Shown piece after piece: positions 16,081-25,401 of a DNA stretch of 64,000 nt. Position 1 is the first letter of the stretch. Each line of letters begins with the position of its first letter. Source of the stretch: JACDAE01 sp963717195 (GTDB lineage: Bacteria > Chloroflexota > Ktedonobacteria > Ktedonobacterales > Ktedonobacteraceae); assembly GCA_963717195.1 (NCBI GenBank), contig CAVQVR010000021.1, positions 434,001 to 498,000 on the forward strand. Reading direction: 5' to 3'. The notes beneath the pieces were generated by a model, which had not been told where the DNA came from, ran no database searches, and saw nothing but the letters and a program-made list of their open reading frames with translations. The position numbers and the translations under genes were made by a program.

Positions 16081-18702
16081 ATGTATACACTCGAAGATGA
16101 TCAAGAAACTTCCTCACGCTTAAATAAAAAAGAATTTCCTGCCTCGAGTGCGCAGGCTGGTACGCCCGGCGCTTCAGCACAGCAGGACTCGCCCGCTCAA
16201 ACAGTTCCACGGAACTCTACAGGCAAGCACGCATTCTCGCCAAAGCAGGTCACCGGGTCGTTCAAACAGCTTACTACACCCGGCAAAGGAAGCGTGGGCA
16301 ACCAGAAGGTAGCCCTGGCCGCCCTGACCATTGCCTGCATCAGCGTCTTTTTTACTGCGCTTGATCAGACGGTCGTAGTCACAGCTCTGCCACAGATCAT
16401 TACCGATCTCCATATCCCTATCACCCACCTCGATCACGCCGCCTGGATTGTCAGTGCCTATCTGCTTGGCTTCGTGGTAGTAATGCCATTGATGGGCCGC
16501 GTCTCAGATATTCATGGACGTCGCCGCATCTTCCTGATCTGCCTGACTATCTTTGGCCTCGGCTCAATTCTATGCGGCATCGCCCCTATTCTAGGCAATA
16601 CGCTCGATCTGAGCTTCCTGAGTATCTTCCAGATCGATACATCTTCGCCCAGCCTCACTATCTTGATTGCAGCTCGCCTGTTCCAGGCCATAGGCGGCGG
16701 CTCTATCGTTCCTGTTGCCATGGCTATCGCCAGCGATTTCTATGGGCAGGAGAGGCGCGCTCTGGCACTAGGTATCATCGGTGCGGTTACTGAGGCTGGC
16801 GGCGTACTTGGTCCCATCTATGGCGCAGTGATCGTACAACATCTTGGCTGGCAATATATCTTTTACCTGAACGTTCCCGTCGTTATCGCGCTCTTGATCG
16901 GTGTCTGGTTCCTCGTCCCTAGAGGTAAACACCTGCACGAAAAGATCGATTGGATCGGCGCTCTTCTGCTCGGCCTTACCCTGACGTGTCTCAGCCTGGG
17001 ATTGGCTCAACAGGGAACCTCACTCGGTCCAACTTCAACGAGCAGCGCAACGCCGCAGAATAATCCTATCGCGCTTGCTCTGGCCGCTATCTTTCTGATC
17101 GCCTTCGTATTGGTCGAGCGCAAAGTACGCTGGCCCGTGGTTAACCTGGCGATGTTCAGGCGCATTCAATTCAGCGCATCCTCGCTGGTGAGCCTTTTTG
17201 TAGGCGCGGCTCTCATCATCGCCATGGCCGATATCCCCATTTTTGTCGATACTGTGTTGGGCGGTACGGCCCTGGATAGTGGCCTCGCTCTGATGCGCCT
17301 TACGGTGATGATCCCCATTGGTGCCCTGTTAGGCGGCTGGCTCTGCAGTCGCATTACCTGTCGCTTCACAGGTATTCTTGGTCTATGCTTCACAGCGGCT
17401 GGCTTTTTTCTGATGAGTCGCTGGCCCGCACAGGTCAACTGGAATCAGATCACTATCAGTACCATAACGGCTGGCTTCGGTTTCGGTCTCGTCATCTCAC
17501 CCATCGGCACCACAGCGATCAATGCCGTCAAAGGCCGCCAGGCTGGCATGGGTTCAGCAGTTGTAACAGCTCTGCGCATGGTTGGCATGACGCTTGGCCT
17601 GGCCGCTCTGACCTCCTGGGCTCTGGCTTATTTCAAGCAACTGGCCTCAACCTACCCTTCGCTCCCTGTCAGTGCCACGGCAGCGCAATTTACTCAATGG
17701 TCAAAGGGCTACGCCGATCACCTGGTGCAGGCCGCTCACACGGTCTACACCTCTGTCTTCTTTACGTCAATGATCCTCTGCCTTGTCGCTATTATTCCAG
17801 CCGCCTTTCTGTGGGGCAACAAAGCATCGGTAGAAGAGAGCGAAGTGGAACCTGAGCCTTCTATTAATGAAGCAATGACGCTGGCCGTTGCGGATATCGC
17901 GACCGCCCCTACAGGTTCCATTCCCAAAATTACGACAAAGCTGTCGGAACTGCCGCCTTCATCTCCTGAGAATAGCGGCACAAAAGAAAAATGGTGGAAG
18001 AATCGCAAGCGCCGTCGGCGTGTCATTCTCATCTCCGGTATCGCTCTGGTAGTCCTTCTGGTTGGCGGTTTCTTTGCAACGTTCCTGCTGCCAGAAGACG
18101 ACTCAACGAACCCGGCACCGAACGGAAACGGTATTCTACCGGGTCCCAGTACTGGAACAGCGACTCCTATTGCGGGGCCGCGTATGATGCAGCTCGCCCT
18201 CGATAAAGGCGCACTCACTTCGATCTTCGTATCACAGCTCAATCTGCAATCAGGTGCATTAACTGATCTAAATGTTGTCCCGATGCCCAACGATGGTCTT
18301 GTACTGAGTCTCAATCTACACATTGATGCCAACGGCATCCATCGCGTTATGCCTGTCGAACTGGATGGTGTTATTAGCATCGATCAGCAACAAAGCCTGC
18401 AGTTGCGCATCCAGCGTCTCCTGCGTGATGGGATCGATGCAGGCCCGGTTGCAGCTGCAAGTATGCAAACAGCCATCAACCAGATGTTAACAAGTTCTGT
18501 GATGCCAGCCTTGCGCGGACAACTGAAAGGCGTGAAGCTCATATCGGCCCACACCAGTAGCACTATTAGCTGTGGCAGGAACGTAGAAATGCTGGTCTTG
18601 CTCATCCAGGCACCCCCTATTCAGGGCATTGCCGCACAGCCAAAACCCGCATCATTCTGTTTCACAGGCCCTATTAACTTGAACAAATTATTGCCCGGTT
18701 AA
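16081..18702 (+). CDS. 14-TM MFS transporter (DHA2) with carboxyl ectodomain
   Basis: An 873-residue protein. A Ser/Gln-rich cytoplasmic N-tail of about 75 residues precedes 14 membrane segments of the DHA2 drug:proton antiporter type: FFTALDQTVVVTALP for TM1, motif A GRVSDIHGRRR near residue 140, and motif C-like AVTEAGGVLGPIYG near 235. After a basic RKRRRR patch a further TM (residues 661-680) leads to a roughly 190-residue extracytoplasmic domain not found in ordinary DHA2 proteins. With the LprG-like lipoprotein gene upstream and a secreted protein gene downstream it forms a three-gene operon that probably moves lipids or lipoglycans to the outer face. Confidence 0.85.
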   Translation: MYTLEDDQETSSRLNKKEFPASSAQAGTPGASAQQDSPAQTVPRNSTGKHAFSPKQVTGSFKQLTTPGKGSVGNQKVALAALTIACISVFFTALDQTVVVTALPQIITDLHIPITHLDHAAWIVSAYLLGFVVVMPLMGRVSDIHGRRRIFLICLTIFGLGSILCGIAPILGNTLDLSFLSIFQIDTSSPSLTILIAARLFQAIGGGSIVPVAMAIASDFYGQERRALALGIIGAVTEAGGVLGPIYGAVIVQHLGWQYIFYLNVPVVIALLIGVWFLVPRGKHLHEKIDWIGALLLGLTLTCLSLGLAQQGTSLGPTSTSSATPQNNPIALALAAIFLIAFVLVERKVRWPVVNLAMFRRIQFSASSLVSLFVGAALIIAMADIPIFVDTVLGGTALDSGLALMRLTVMIPIGALLGGWLCSRITCRFTGILGLCFTAAGFFLMSRWPAQVNWNQITISTITAGFGFGLVISPIGTTAINAVKGRQAGMGSAVVTALRMVGMTLGLAALTSWALAYFKQLASTYPSLPVSATAAQFTQWSKGYADHLVQAAHTVYTSVFFTSMILCLVAIIPAAFLWGNKASVEESEVEPEPSINEAMTLAVADIATAPTGSIPKITTKLSELPPSSPENSGTKEKWWKNRKRRRRVILISGIALVVLLVGGFFATFLLPEDDSTNPAPNGNGILPGPSTGTATPIAGPRMMQLALDKGALTSIFVSQLNLQSGALTDLNVVPMPNDGLVLSLNLHIDANGIHRVMPVELDGVISIDQQQSLQLRIQRLLRDGIDAGPVAAASMQTAINQMLTSSVMPALRGQLKGVKLISAHTSSTISCGRNVEMLVLLIQAPPIQGIAAQPKPASFCFTGPINLNKLLPG

Positions 18703-18765
18703 ATTATGGCTCTCCGTCCTTCGGGGAAACTGACGCCCCAACGCACATAACATAAGGGAAATATC

Positions 18766-19872
18766 ATGATACAGAGAAAACAGCGCCAGATTGGCCTGGC
18801 ACTATTCCTTCCAATCATCGCGCTAACGTTATTGGTAACACCTGCATACGCCGCCCAACAAATCGGCGCTCATGCAACACGCAACCTTGACGCAACACCC
18901 ATCGACGCAACCATCTATCTAACCACAGGCACACTACAACCAATCTTCCAGGACCGTATCAATCAGCAAGTTCCGGAGGCCGTCAATAATGCAATCAATA
19001 CAATCGTCGGCAATATGCCAGCCAACGATCGTACATGGGCGGGTCAGATGGCAGCGACGCTCATTCAGCCCTCGGCAACGCTCAGTAGCCTGACCCCTCA
19101 ACAAAACGGCCTCGCCGCCAGTTTACGCATCAATCTCTATCCTGGCGATCCGCATCCTATCAATACCACCATACTCGTCAAATTCAGCATTATAAATAGC
19201 TCAACCGTCCAGGTCACTGCACTACCAGAAAAAGGCAGTCCCACGCTGGTCAGCGGTCCCCTGACGACGTTCCAGATTCCGCTTGGCCAGCTCAATGCTA
19301 TTAACCCTACTCCTGCCTGCGGCGATGCAGCACTGGCGGTCAACCTGCAATTCCCGCTCTCTCTGGGTCAGAGTCAGCAAAGTAGCACTGGCACGACTGG
19401 AGGACTCGCCATTAGGGCACAAAACGTTCCACAGGCAGGCACAGGAGCCTACATCGCAATTCCCGCTACATCGCTTGCTTCGCTCGGCAGTAGCATCGGT
19501 ACCATTCCCGTCAGCAATAGTCTGACGGCCCAAAACATTAATCTCACCGTCCAGGGAAGCAACCTTGTTATTACGTCAGATATCTACCTTGGCTTCCTCC
19601 AGATTGCTTCGGCGACCACTTATGTGCAACCAACTGCCGTCAATGGGAACCTGTCCGTGAACGTGCTGAAGACCAACCTGACCTTCTTGCAGTTCTTTAC
19701 CTTTCCCAATAATAGTTACAATCAGCAGATCAAGCAGATTCTCAATGCGAAGCTCAATGGGGCCCTCTCTGGCAAATTCAACGTCACCAGCGCTGCTATT
19801 GGTGTTAATAACCACATTCCCTGTTCTAGCAGTAACAGCTTGATCTTGACCGGCACAACTACTCTAGTATAA
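18766..19872 (+). CDS. Secreted protein of the lipoprotein-MFS operon
   Basis: A 368-residue protein with a clear signal peptide (LALFLPIIALTLLV, cleavage near AYAA-QQ). The mature part is beta-rich, Ser/Thr/Asn-rich and low in charge, with two Cys (ACGD and IPCSSS). No family was recognised. The pattern of a helix with N-terminal repeats (QVPEAVNNAINTIV) followed by long strands (LAASLRINLYPGD, LVITSDIYLGFL) recalls the layout of the ectodomain of the MFS protein encoded just upstream (MQTAINQML, LVLSLNLHID). A shared lipid-binding fold is possible but not shown. Confidence 0.6.
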   Translation: MIQRKQRQIGLALFLPIIALTLLVTPAYAAQQIGAHATRNLDATPIDATIYLTTGTLQPIFQDRINQQVPEAVNNAINTIVGNMPANDRTWAGQMAATLIQPSATLSSLTPQQNGLAASLRINLYPGDPHPINTTILVKFSIINSSTVQVTALPEKGSPTLVSGPLTTFQIPLGQLNAINPTPACGDAALAVNLQFPLSLGQSQQSSTGTTGGLAIRAQNVPQAGTGAYIAIPATSLASLGSSIGTIPVSNSLTAQNINLTVQGSNLVITSDIYLGFLQIASATTYVQPTAVNGNLSVNVLKTNLTFLQFFTFPNNSYNQQIKQILNAKLNGALSGKFNVTSAAIGVNNHIPCSSSNSLILTGTTTLV

Positions 19873-19885
19873 GCACAACAAACAG

Positions 19886-19933
19886 GTAGGAACCCGGTGA
19901 AATTTCCGAAGAGCGAAAGCGGGTTCCTAACCT
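19886..19933. terminator. Hairpin terminator between convergent genes
   Basis: AGGAACCCG and CGGGTTCCT form a perfect 9-bp stem, extended by a GGT/ACC pair with one bulge, around a 23-nt loop. It is followed by CCTTTTAA on the plus strand. It sits between the secreted-protein gene and the convergent glycosyltransferase gene and could serve both. Confidence 0.6.
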
Positions 19934-19966
19934 TTTAATGAGAACAGCTCGTTCTCTTCTTCATGG

Positions 19967-22183
19967 CTATCTATTTACAACCACCACAGACAAATTTATA
20001 ACTCCCTTACCATTAGAAGTATGTAAGGAAACGCGCCGGGTATCCACATTATCATATATGACCATTTTCAGCGAACCATGATCATAGTGTTGCGGTATCG
20101 AGGTGAACTTCTCAATCCCCATTGTCATATGCTGCGGAGCATTCCCATTGAATTCGAACAGGGGTATAAGATCATCACCAGCCCACGTCCTTGATAATTG
20201 GCAGATCGGTGTTGTATTGTTAACAATTCTGCCACCTGTAATGCTGCTCTTAAATGTCACATTTGCCTGGGCAAGGAAGCGATATTTGTATACAATACGT
20301 GGCTGCGGTACTACTGTGTTTTGTACCTTCCAACGCGTCACCAGCAATTGTGTATGAGTAGTGCCCGTCGATATTACCTGTGCCTGTTGAGAAAATAGCT
20401 GCACGCCACCACTCAATTGTAATGCCGGTTGTGGCTCAGCTTTCCCACTCAGCACGTATAACTTGAAGGGCATTCCTCCAGGATGCTGGATCTCTCCAAC
20501 CTGTGTGGCATTGGCATAGTGATTCAGCAGAGCATCAAGATCTGGTCGGTTAGGATCAGTCACATACACAACCGGGCCACTCGCGACATCCGGCAAAACG
20601 AGGCATTGATTAGAATCTAACACCTCTATCGGTGTATGCGCGAATTGCGCCAGGTAGCTCACTGCACTCTCGTCGTCTCCATGAATATCGATATAGGCAC
20701 GCGAAAGGTGTCGTTGCTGTGCCAGGTGGTCGGCATCGTCCACTATTCGCTGTATTGTTGCCAGATCAAAATACTGCGGATAGGCATAATTACTGTTAAA
20801 ATTGCCCCGAGCATGATCAACCAGCCAGCCAATACTACCCACTGTTTGCACTATAACAAGCAGGCTCACAAGCACATAAAGTCCATAGCGCACCAACCGT
20901 TCCCATGAAAAGTGCAGGCGTGGAAGCAACTTCAGGATATTAGCCAGCAAGAGTCCAATCAAGATAAAAGGACCGGGCAGCAGATAGATGAAATAGTGGA
21001 TATAGAGAGGTATCGAATGGCGCAGAAGCAACAGAACCGTTCCCTGCCAGGCCAACAGTACAAGCAATCCCTTTCGCTGCGGCGAGGCCAGCAACCCCTT
21101 CCACCAACCTGACAATCCTCTTTGATCAAGAGAACGAAGAGGCAACAGGATTAGAATAGCGGCCATTAATACAGCAGTCGCCAACAATAACTCCATCAGC
21201 CTGCTCTCAGGCAGGCTAAACTGCGCGATAAAGTGCAGAGGTGTCGTGAGCAGAATAGAGTGTGCATTGCCCGGAATAAGATGCGTATCAAAGCTCAAGA
21301 GAGGCGGGGCGATCTGATATTGCAGCGGATTGAGTACAAAAGAGTGCATCCACACCCGATAAAGTAGTAGCGCATCATTATTGAACATAGCTGGATTTCT
21401 GGCCACCTGGAACATCTCAAGAATATCTACAAATTGTCTACGATATTCCAGGTAGATGTATGGCACAAAAAGTAGTAGTAGAGCCAGAACCGTTAAAGGT
21501 AGTTCTCTCCAGCGAATAGTTTTAAAGGCCAGAACTACCGCTACCAGCAAGGGCACCACCAGGTACACAGCTGTACTGTGAAGCTGATACATTGCAGCGA
21601 TCAGCAATACCGAAGGCAAAAACCAGTAGCGCTTCTTTTGCACCACCCCACGAAACAGCATGAACAGCAGTAATATCATGAACAACGGCAACAGATCTGG
21701 CTGCCAGATATCCCGACTGAAGATAATCACATTCACAGCCGTGGCATACAGCAATGCCGTAATCGTACCCGCCGACCTTCCATAATAGCTACGTACAAAA
21801 ATGTAGGTCAGCAATACTGCAACGATATTACATAACGCGATAAAAATGTTACCTGCAACTGGATTGGGCGAAATAGCCGCTGAAATCATCATCAAATAGA
21901 TAAACAGTGGTGGAATCAGGGGTCCCGTCGACGATCGATTGCCGCTAATTGGCCATAATCCGTACGCTAGCGCATCATGAGCCATCCGGTAAAATGTATT
22001 ATGGTCGATCATGTACTGTGCAGTATCAATACGATAAAGCCGCAATCCAACTGCCAACAAAACAATGAGATAGAATTCCCAACTCATATACCAGGCAGGC
22101 TCTTTTTTAGAATTATCAACCGGAAGCACTCTTTCCTCCGCTGGTTCCACATTGACCTGTAATCGGGAAGAACAATCCATCAT
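19967..22183 (-). CDS. GT-C membrane glycosyltransferase (PMT/ArnT-like)
   Basis: A 738-residue multi-pass membrane protein. The start is unsure: ATGs at 22183 and 22180 follow GAGAGG closely, and a TTG lies at 22198. After a polar N-tail the first TM (FYLIVLLAVGLRLYRID) is followed by an Asp-containing loop (QYMIDHNTFYRMAHD), as in GT-C transferases that use polyprenyl-phosphate sugars. About 10-12 membrane segments follow to residue 490, then a roughly 250-residue extracytoplasmic carboxyl domain. It probably adds a sugar to a surface lipid or protein. The acceptor and donor are unknown. It is convergent with the lipoprotein-MFS operon. Confidence 0.72.
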   Translation of the reverse strand: MMDCSSRLQVNVEPAEERVLPVDNSKKEPAWYMSWEFYLIVLLAVGLRLYRIDTAQYMIDHNTFYRMAHDALAYGLWPISGNRSSTGPLIPPLFIYLMMISAAISPNPVAGNIFIALCNIVAVLLTYIFVRSYYGRSAGTITALLYATAVNVIIFSRDIWQPDLLPLFMILLLFMLFRGVVQKKRYWFLPSVLLIAAMYQLHSTAVYLVVPLLVAVVLAFKTIRWRELPLTVLALLLLFVPYIYLEYRRQFVDILEMFQVARNPAMFNNDALLLYRVWMHSFVLNPLQYQIAPPLLSFDTHLIPGNAHSILLTTPLHFIAQFSLPESRLMELLLATAVLMAAILILLPLRSLDQRGLSGWWKGLLASPQRKGLLVLLAWQGTVLLLLRHSIPLYIHYFIYLLPGPFILIGLLLANILKLLPRLHFSWERLVRYGLYVLVSLLVIVQTVGSIGWLVDHARGNFNSNYAYPQYFDLATIQRIVDDADHLAQQRHLSRAYIDIHGDDESAVSYLAQFAHTPIEVLDSNQCLVLPDVASGPVVYVTDPNRPDLDALLNHYANATQVGEIQHPGGMPFKLYVLSGKAEPQPALQLSGGVQLFSQQAQVISTGTTHTQLLVTRWKVQNTVVPQPRIVYKYRFLAQANVTFKSSITGGRIVNNTTPICQLSRTWAGDDLIPLFEFNGNAPQHMTMGIEKFTSIPQHYDHGSLKMVIYDNVDTRRVSLHTSNGKGVINLSVVVVNR

Positions 22184-22198
22184 ACCTCTCTTACCCAA

Positions 22199-22618
22199 TA
22201 GGAATAAATCGACAACTATTAATTATAATCACTTTTTAGATAAAAAGGTTGCATCTAGCACGAACATTAGCATTGGTATCAGCATCATAGCATGAACGAA
22301 ACAACATACACATGCCACTTATATAAACAGGCCGTAGCTTCTATCGTAACAACTTTACCACAAAAGAGGAGATTTTTCTGAAGCGATGAAAAAGCGTGGA
22401 AGAGCAATTCGCCAACGGTATCAATTTTCGGGATGACTCATAACTGCTATTTACTGAAAACATAGGACTATTGGTAAAAAAAACATGCAATTTGGCACTG
22501 ACACTACAAAAATATTTTATAGTATTAAAGGGTACCCTTGCATTGCATCCTTCAGATAAGAATATCTTCAAATTTATGACAATTATTTTTAAACGTACTT
22601 GAAAAGGATTCTAAATTT
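22199..22618. other. AT-rich divergent intergenic region with a 16-codon mini-ORF
   Basis: About 420 nt between the divergent glycosyltransferase genes. At 22386-22436 a 16-residue frame (MKKRGRAIRQRYQFSG) starts directly after GAGGAGATTTTTCTGAAGCG, nearly the same leader that precedes both radC starts (24518 and 31590). The mini-ORF may be a leader peptide or the remains of a gene start carried with that leader. Nothing else was seen. Confidence 0.4.
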
Positions 22619-24352
22619 ATGGCAAGACAACTCGCCACATCCCCATCGTTACCCCTTCAACCAGTAGAAAGCAGTAATTCAGGAAAATGGCTTCTTATCA
22701 CTATCCTTTTTGCCATAACTTATATAGTGAGTGTTTTGGCAATAACAGTCCCAATCTTGCGCTTAGCAGAAATGTTACCGGGCACAACATGGATATCGAA
22801 AGCTATTATTAAGATTGGTAGCCTTTTCCATCTTCCCAGCGATCTACACATACTACAGAACCATTCCGGTTCTCAAAATGCGACAGGTTTCAGCGAATTT
22901 TTACTATTACTGATCATCATCTTTGTTATCTATATACTGTACGCATTCTATCTAAAAAGGCAGGAAGAACATCTACTCCAATCGCATCGACATATCATAC
23001 TCCTTGTCATTAGTGCTACAACGCTTGTTGCAGCATTCATTTATATTTTTACTCCTGCTATCCTGTCAGGAGATATCTATTTGTATGCTGACTACGGGCG
23101 TATTCTCGTTTTCCATCATGCGAATCCCTACTTTATCCCTCCAATAAAATTCCCTCATGATCCACTCACACATATCATCTATTGGAAAAACCTCCGGGCT
23201 ATTTATGGGCCGATATGGCTACTGGTCAGCGCATTGCTTACTTCGTTCTCAGGGACAGTTCCATTGAATATTTTTATTGTTTTTCGCATGTTTGCATCCA
23301 TTATACATTTTATAAATATATTTCTAGTATTCTCCATTCTAAGGGCACAAGGCCGCTCGATCCGTATAATACTGCTTGGAACGTTCCTCTACGCATTAAA
23401 TCCTCTTATCTTATTTGAAAGTAGTTTAGGTGGACATAATGATATACTGGTGACAACATTTGTACTTCTGGGCATTTTCTATGCGGTGCGTGCAGAAAAA
23501 AAAGGGGAAGTACACATTATTCACTATGCTCCTACGTTGATTGCATTGTCGTTAGCCGCACTCGTTAAATTTACTATCATTCCAATCATAGTCGTCTTCA
23601 TTGTTATGCTTTTCTTCAAAGTCAGCTTATCCTCAAAAATCAGAGCACTTCCTATGAGCAAGCGCCTGCTCTCTGCTCTATCTACAACGCTTCTTGCAAG
23701 TGCTATCTGTGCTGCTGTTGCATTCATCTTCTATGGGCCATTTTGGATCGGTCATAGTATGAAAGCTATCACGTTTATTTTTTCTTCACAACCGCAAGTC
23801 TCGCATAGCCTCTACTCGCTGCTTGACATAGTACAACTCTGGAACTATTCCCATCCATTGCCTGCTGCCTTTGCTCCACTCACCAGAGTACCTGCCTGGA
23901 ATATAATCACCTATGGAGGAATGATCCTCGTAATGATCCTGGGATCTATCTATTTACGTCATGCCCCAAGTATACAAAATGCAATTTTCGTCATGCTGGG
24001 CACAATGGCTGTATTTCTCCTGACTACCAACTGGTTTACACCCTGGTACCTCATCTGGCTACTAAGTCTCACTATAATATACTTGTTTATAACTGATAAT
24101 CTCAACAAACAGGCAATACGCATAAAATTGGCACTCATTGCTTTCATATTTACCTTCTCGTTCTCCGCATTTATAGTCTATAACTTTCTTGGGTCATATG
24201 AATATCAAACGCATCCTCCACATTATGGTTGGCTCATACTGTCCTTTTTTGTAACATTCACCCTTCCAGTGCTAGCATTTCTTATCGTCCTTCTCGTCCC
24301 TATCGTCCCTATCGTCCCTGCGCGAAAACCAGGACCTCTTCACCATCAATAA
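22619..24352 (+). CDS. Polyprenol-phosphate mannosyltransferase-like membrane protein (GT87/MptAB-like)
   Basis: A 577-residue protein with about 12-13 membrane segments and AAGGA before the ATG. The first long loop carries GDIYLYADYGRILVFHHANPY near residue 153, described here by its key GDxYxYxxYGR...NPY pattern, which matches GT-C enzymes of the MptA/MptB and DUF2029 type that use polyprenyl-phosphate mannose. A second motif, YGPIWLLVSALLT, follows near 197. The C-terminus is Val/Pro-rich with a VPIVPIVP repeat. A surface glycan role, perhaps with the divergent glycosyltransferase, is inferred. The last 23 nt of the gene are repeated at 31404 as part of the radC duplication. Confidence 0.7.
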   Translation: MARQLATSPSLPLQPVESSNSGKWLLITILFAITYIVSVLAITVPILRLAEMLPGTTWISKAIIKIGSLFHLPSDLHILQNHSGSQNATGFSEFLLLLIIIFVIYILYAFYLKRQEEHLLQSHRHIILLVISATTLVAAFIYIFTPAILSGDIYLYADYGRILVFHHANPYFIPPIKFPHDPLTHIIYWKNLRAIYGPIWLLVSALLTSFSGTVPLNIFIVFRMFASIIHFINIFLVFSILRAQGRSIRIILLGTFLYALNPLILFESSLGGHNDILVTTFVLLGIFYAVRAEKKGEVHIIHYAPTLIALSLAALVKFTIIPIIVVFIVMLFFKVSLSSKIRALPMSKRLLSALSTTLLASAICAAVAFIFYGPFWIGHSMKAITFIFSSQPQVSHSLYSLLDIVQLWNYSHPLPAAFAPLTRVPAWNIITYGGMILVMILGSIYLRHAPSIQNAIFVMLGTMAVFLLTTNWFTPWYLIWLLSLTIIYLFITDNLNKQAIRIKLALIAFIFTFSFSAFIVYNFLGSYEYQTHPPHYGWLILSFFVTFTLPVLAFLIVLLVPIVPIVPARKPGPLHHQ

Positions 24353-24968
24353 AATTCTCTGATTTTTTAGATGATATACCGAGCCTGGATAAAAAAATAC
24401 TCATCTGACTCCTAAAAATACGTAGTTATCTTTTATTCCTATTTTTGCGAATTGTATTTCGCAATATTTGAATGTATCATTGATTTTGGAATAAAACTGT
24501 ATGCATCTTATATGTGAGGAGATTTTTCTGAAACAATGCTCGGTACATCATTAGAGAATGCAATTGTAGCTCCTGCCCCTCTTAAGATTGAATGTCATGC
24601 CACCGTCCATGATATTCCGGTGGATGACCGCCCACGTGAACGCTTGCAAAAGCATGGCGCGGAGTCACTCTCCAATCCCGACCTGATCGCTATCATTTTA
24701 CGTAATGGCTCACAGCGCGATAATGTGATTGAACTTGCCAACAAGATCCTCATCAAATATGGGGGATTGAGCGGCCTTATGAGCGCTGGCTTTCACGAAC
24801 TGTGCAATGAATACGGGTTGGGAATGGCAAAAGCGGCTCAGTTAAAGGCTGCCCGGAGATGGGCAAACGGCTCAGTATGGAACAACCAGACAAGAAATAC
24901 CAGATTCGCTCAGTGGACGATGCTGCTAATCTGGTACGCATGGAACTGATGTACCTCGATCATGAGGA
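24330..24968 (+). repeat. radC direct repeat, left copy
   Basis: This 639-bp segment matches 31404-32043 (640 bp). It includes the last 23 nt of the mannosyltransferase gene, the whole intergenic leader and the first two thirds of radC. The intergenic part differs at only about 3 of 206 positions, whereas the radC part differs at about 31 of 433, nearly all between 24597 and 24795. Homology ends abruptly at GAGGA (24968). Confidence 0.9.
24536..24968 (+). pseudogene. radC: Truncated, frameshifted radC copy
   Basis: The first 105 codons match the intact radC at 31610, but one T is missing near 24853 (GCTGCCCGGAG against GCTGCCCTGGAG), so the frame is lost and stops at 24949. The sequence then diverges at 24968 before the JAB/MPN catalytic part. 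The HhH-like N-terminal region is present, the HxH metal motif is not. It cannot make an active RadC. Confidence 0.9.
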
Positions 24969-25061
24969 ATCTTACCCGGCCCGAAGTCGCTAGATACGTC
25001 ATTCGCATTACCATAGAACTCGCCGATATTCTGGGCATTACGCTCGGAGAGGAGGCAAGCC

Positions 25062-25193
25062 ATGGGTAAGATTAGCCCACAAAATCTTCGCGCCAGCCAT
25101 CAGGACGAACGTGATACGGCCACCACTTGTATGGAATATAATCGTAAATCACCCCTTGGCGCGGCTTTTTGTGGGGAGGATACAGAATCGTGA
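25062..25193 (+). CDS. Small 43-residue ORF, probably a mobile-element remnant
   Basis: A short frame starting ATGGGTAAG after a strong GGAGAGGAGGC site. It overlaps the end of an open frame that enters from the broken radC junction at 24969 (a tail reading TRPEVARYVIRITIELAD, then a stop at 25067-25069). The product, MGKISPQNLRASHQDERD and on to GEDTES, matches no family I recognise. A GTG overlaps its stop, and a further tail-like frame ends at 25368. The overlapping small frames look like the truncated end of an operon carried in with the inserted DNA. Confidence 0.4.
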   Translation: MGKISPQNLRASHQDERDTATTCMEYNRKSPLGAAFCGEDTES

Positions 25194-25401
25194 CCCGCGT
25201 ACCTATCTCCAGCATATTTCACCCCTTGTCATAAACGTCCACGAACGTATTACGCGAATTACCAGGCAGTGTGTCTCTGCCGTTGCCGATCTGGATACCA
25301 ACGGTATGCACACCACGGACATGCAGGAGCAGCGTTGTCGCCTGCTCCCGGTTCTTTCCGGTAACTAATTCCTATGAAAATCAGCATTCTGACCAGGCTC
25401 T

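Noticed and set aside
24969..25368. Possible toxin-antitoxin or regulator operon of overlapping small frames
   Set aside because: The frames are short, one is cut by the radC junction and none has a known motif, so only the one with a clear ribosome site is listed as a feature.
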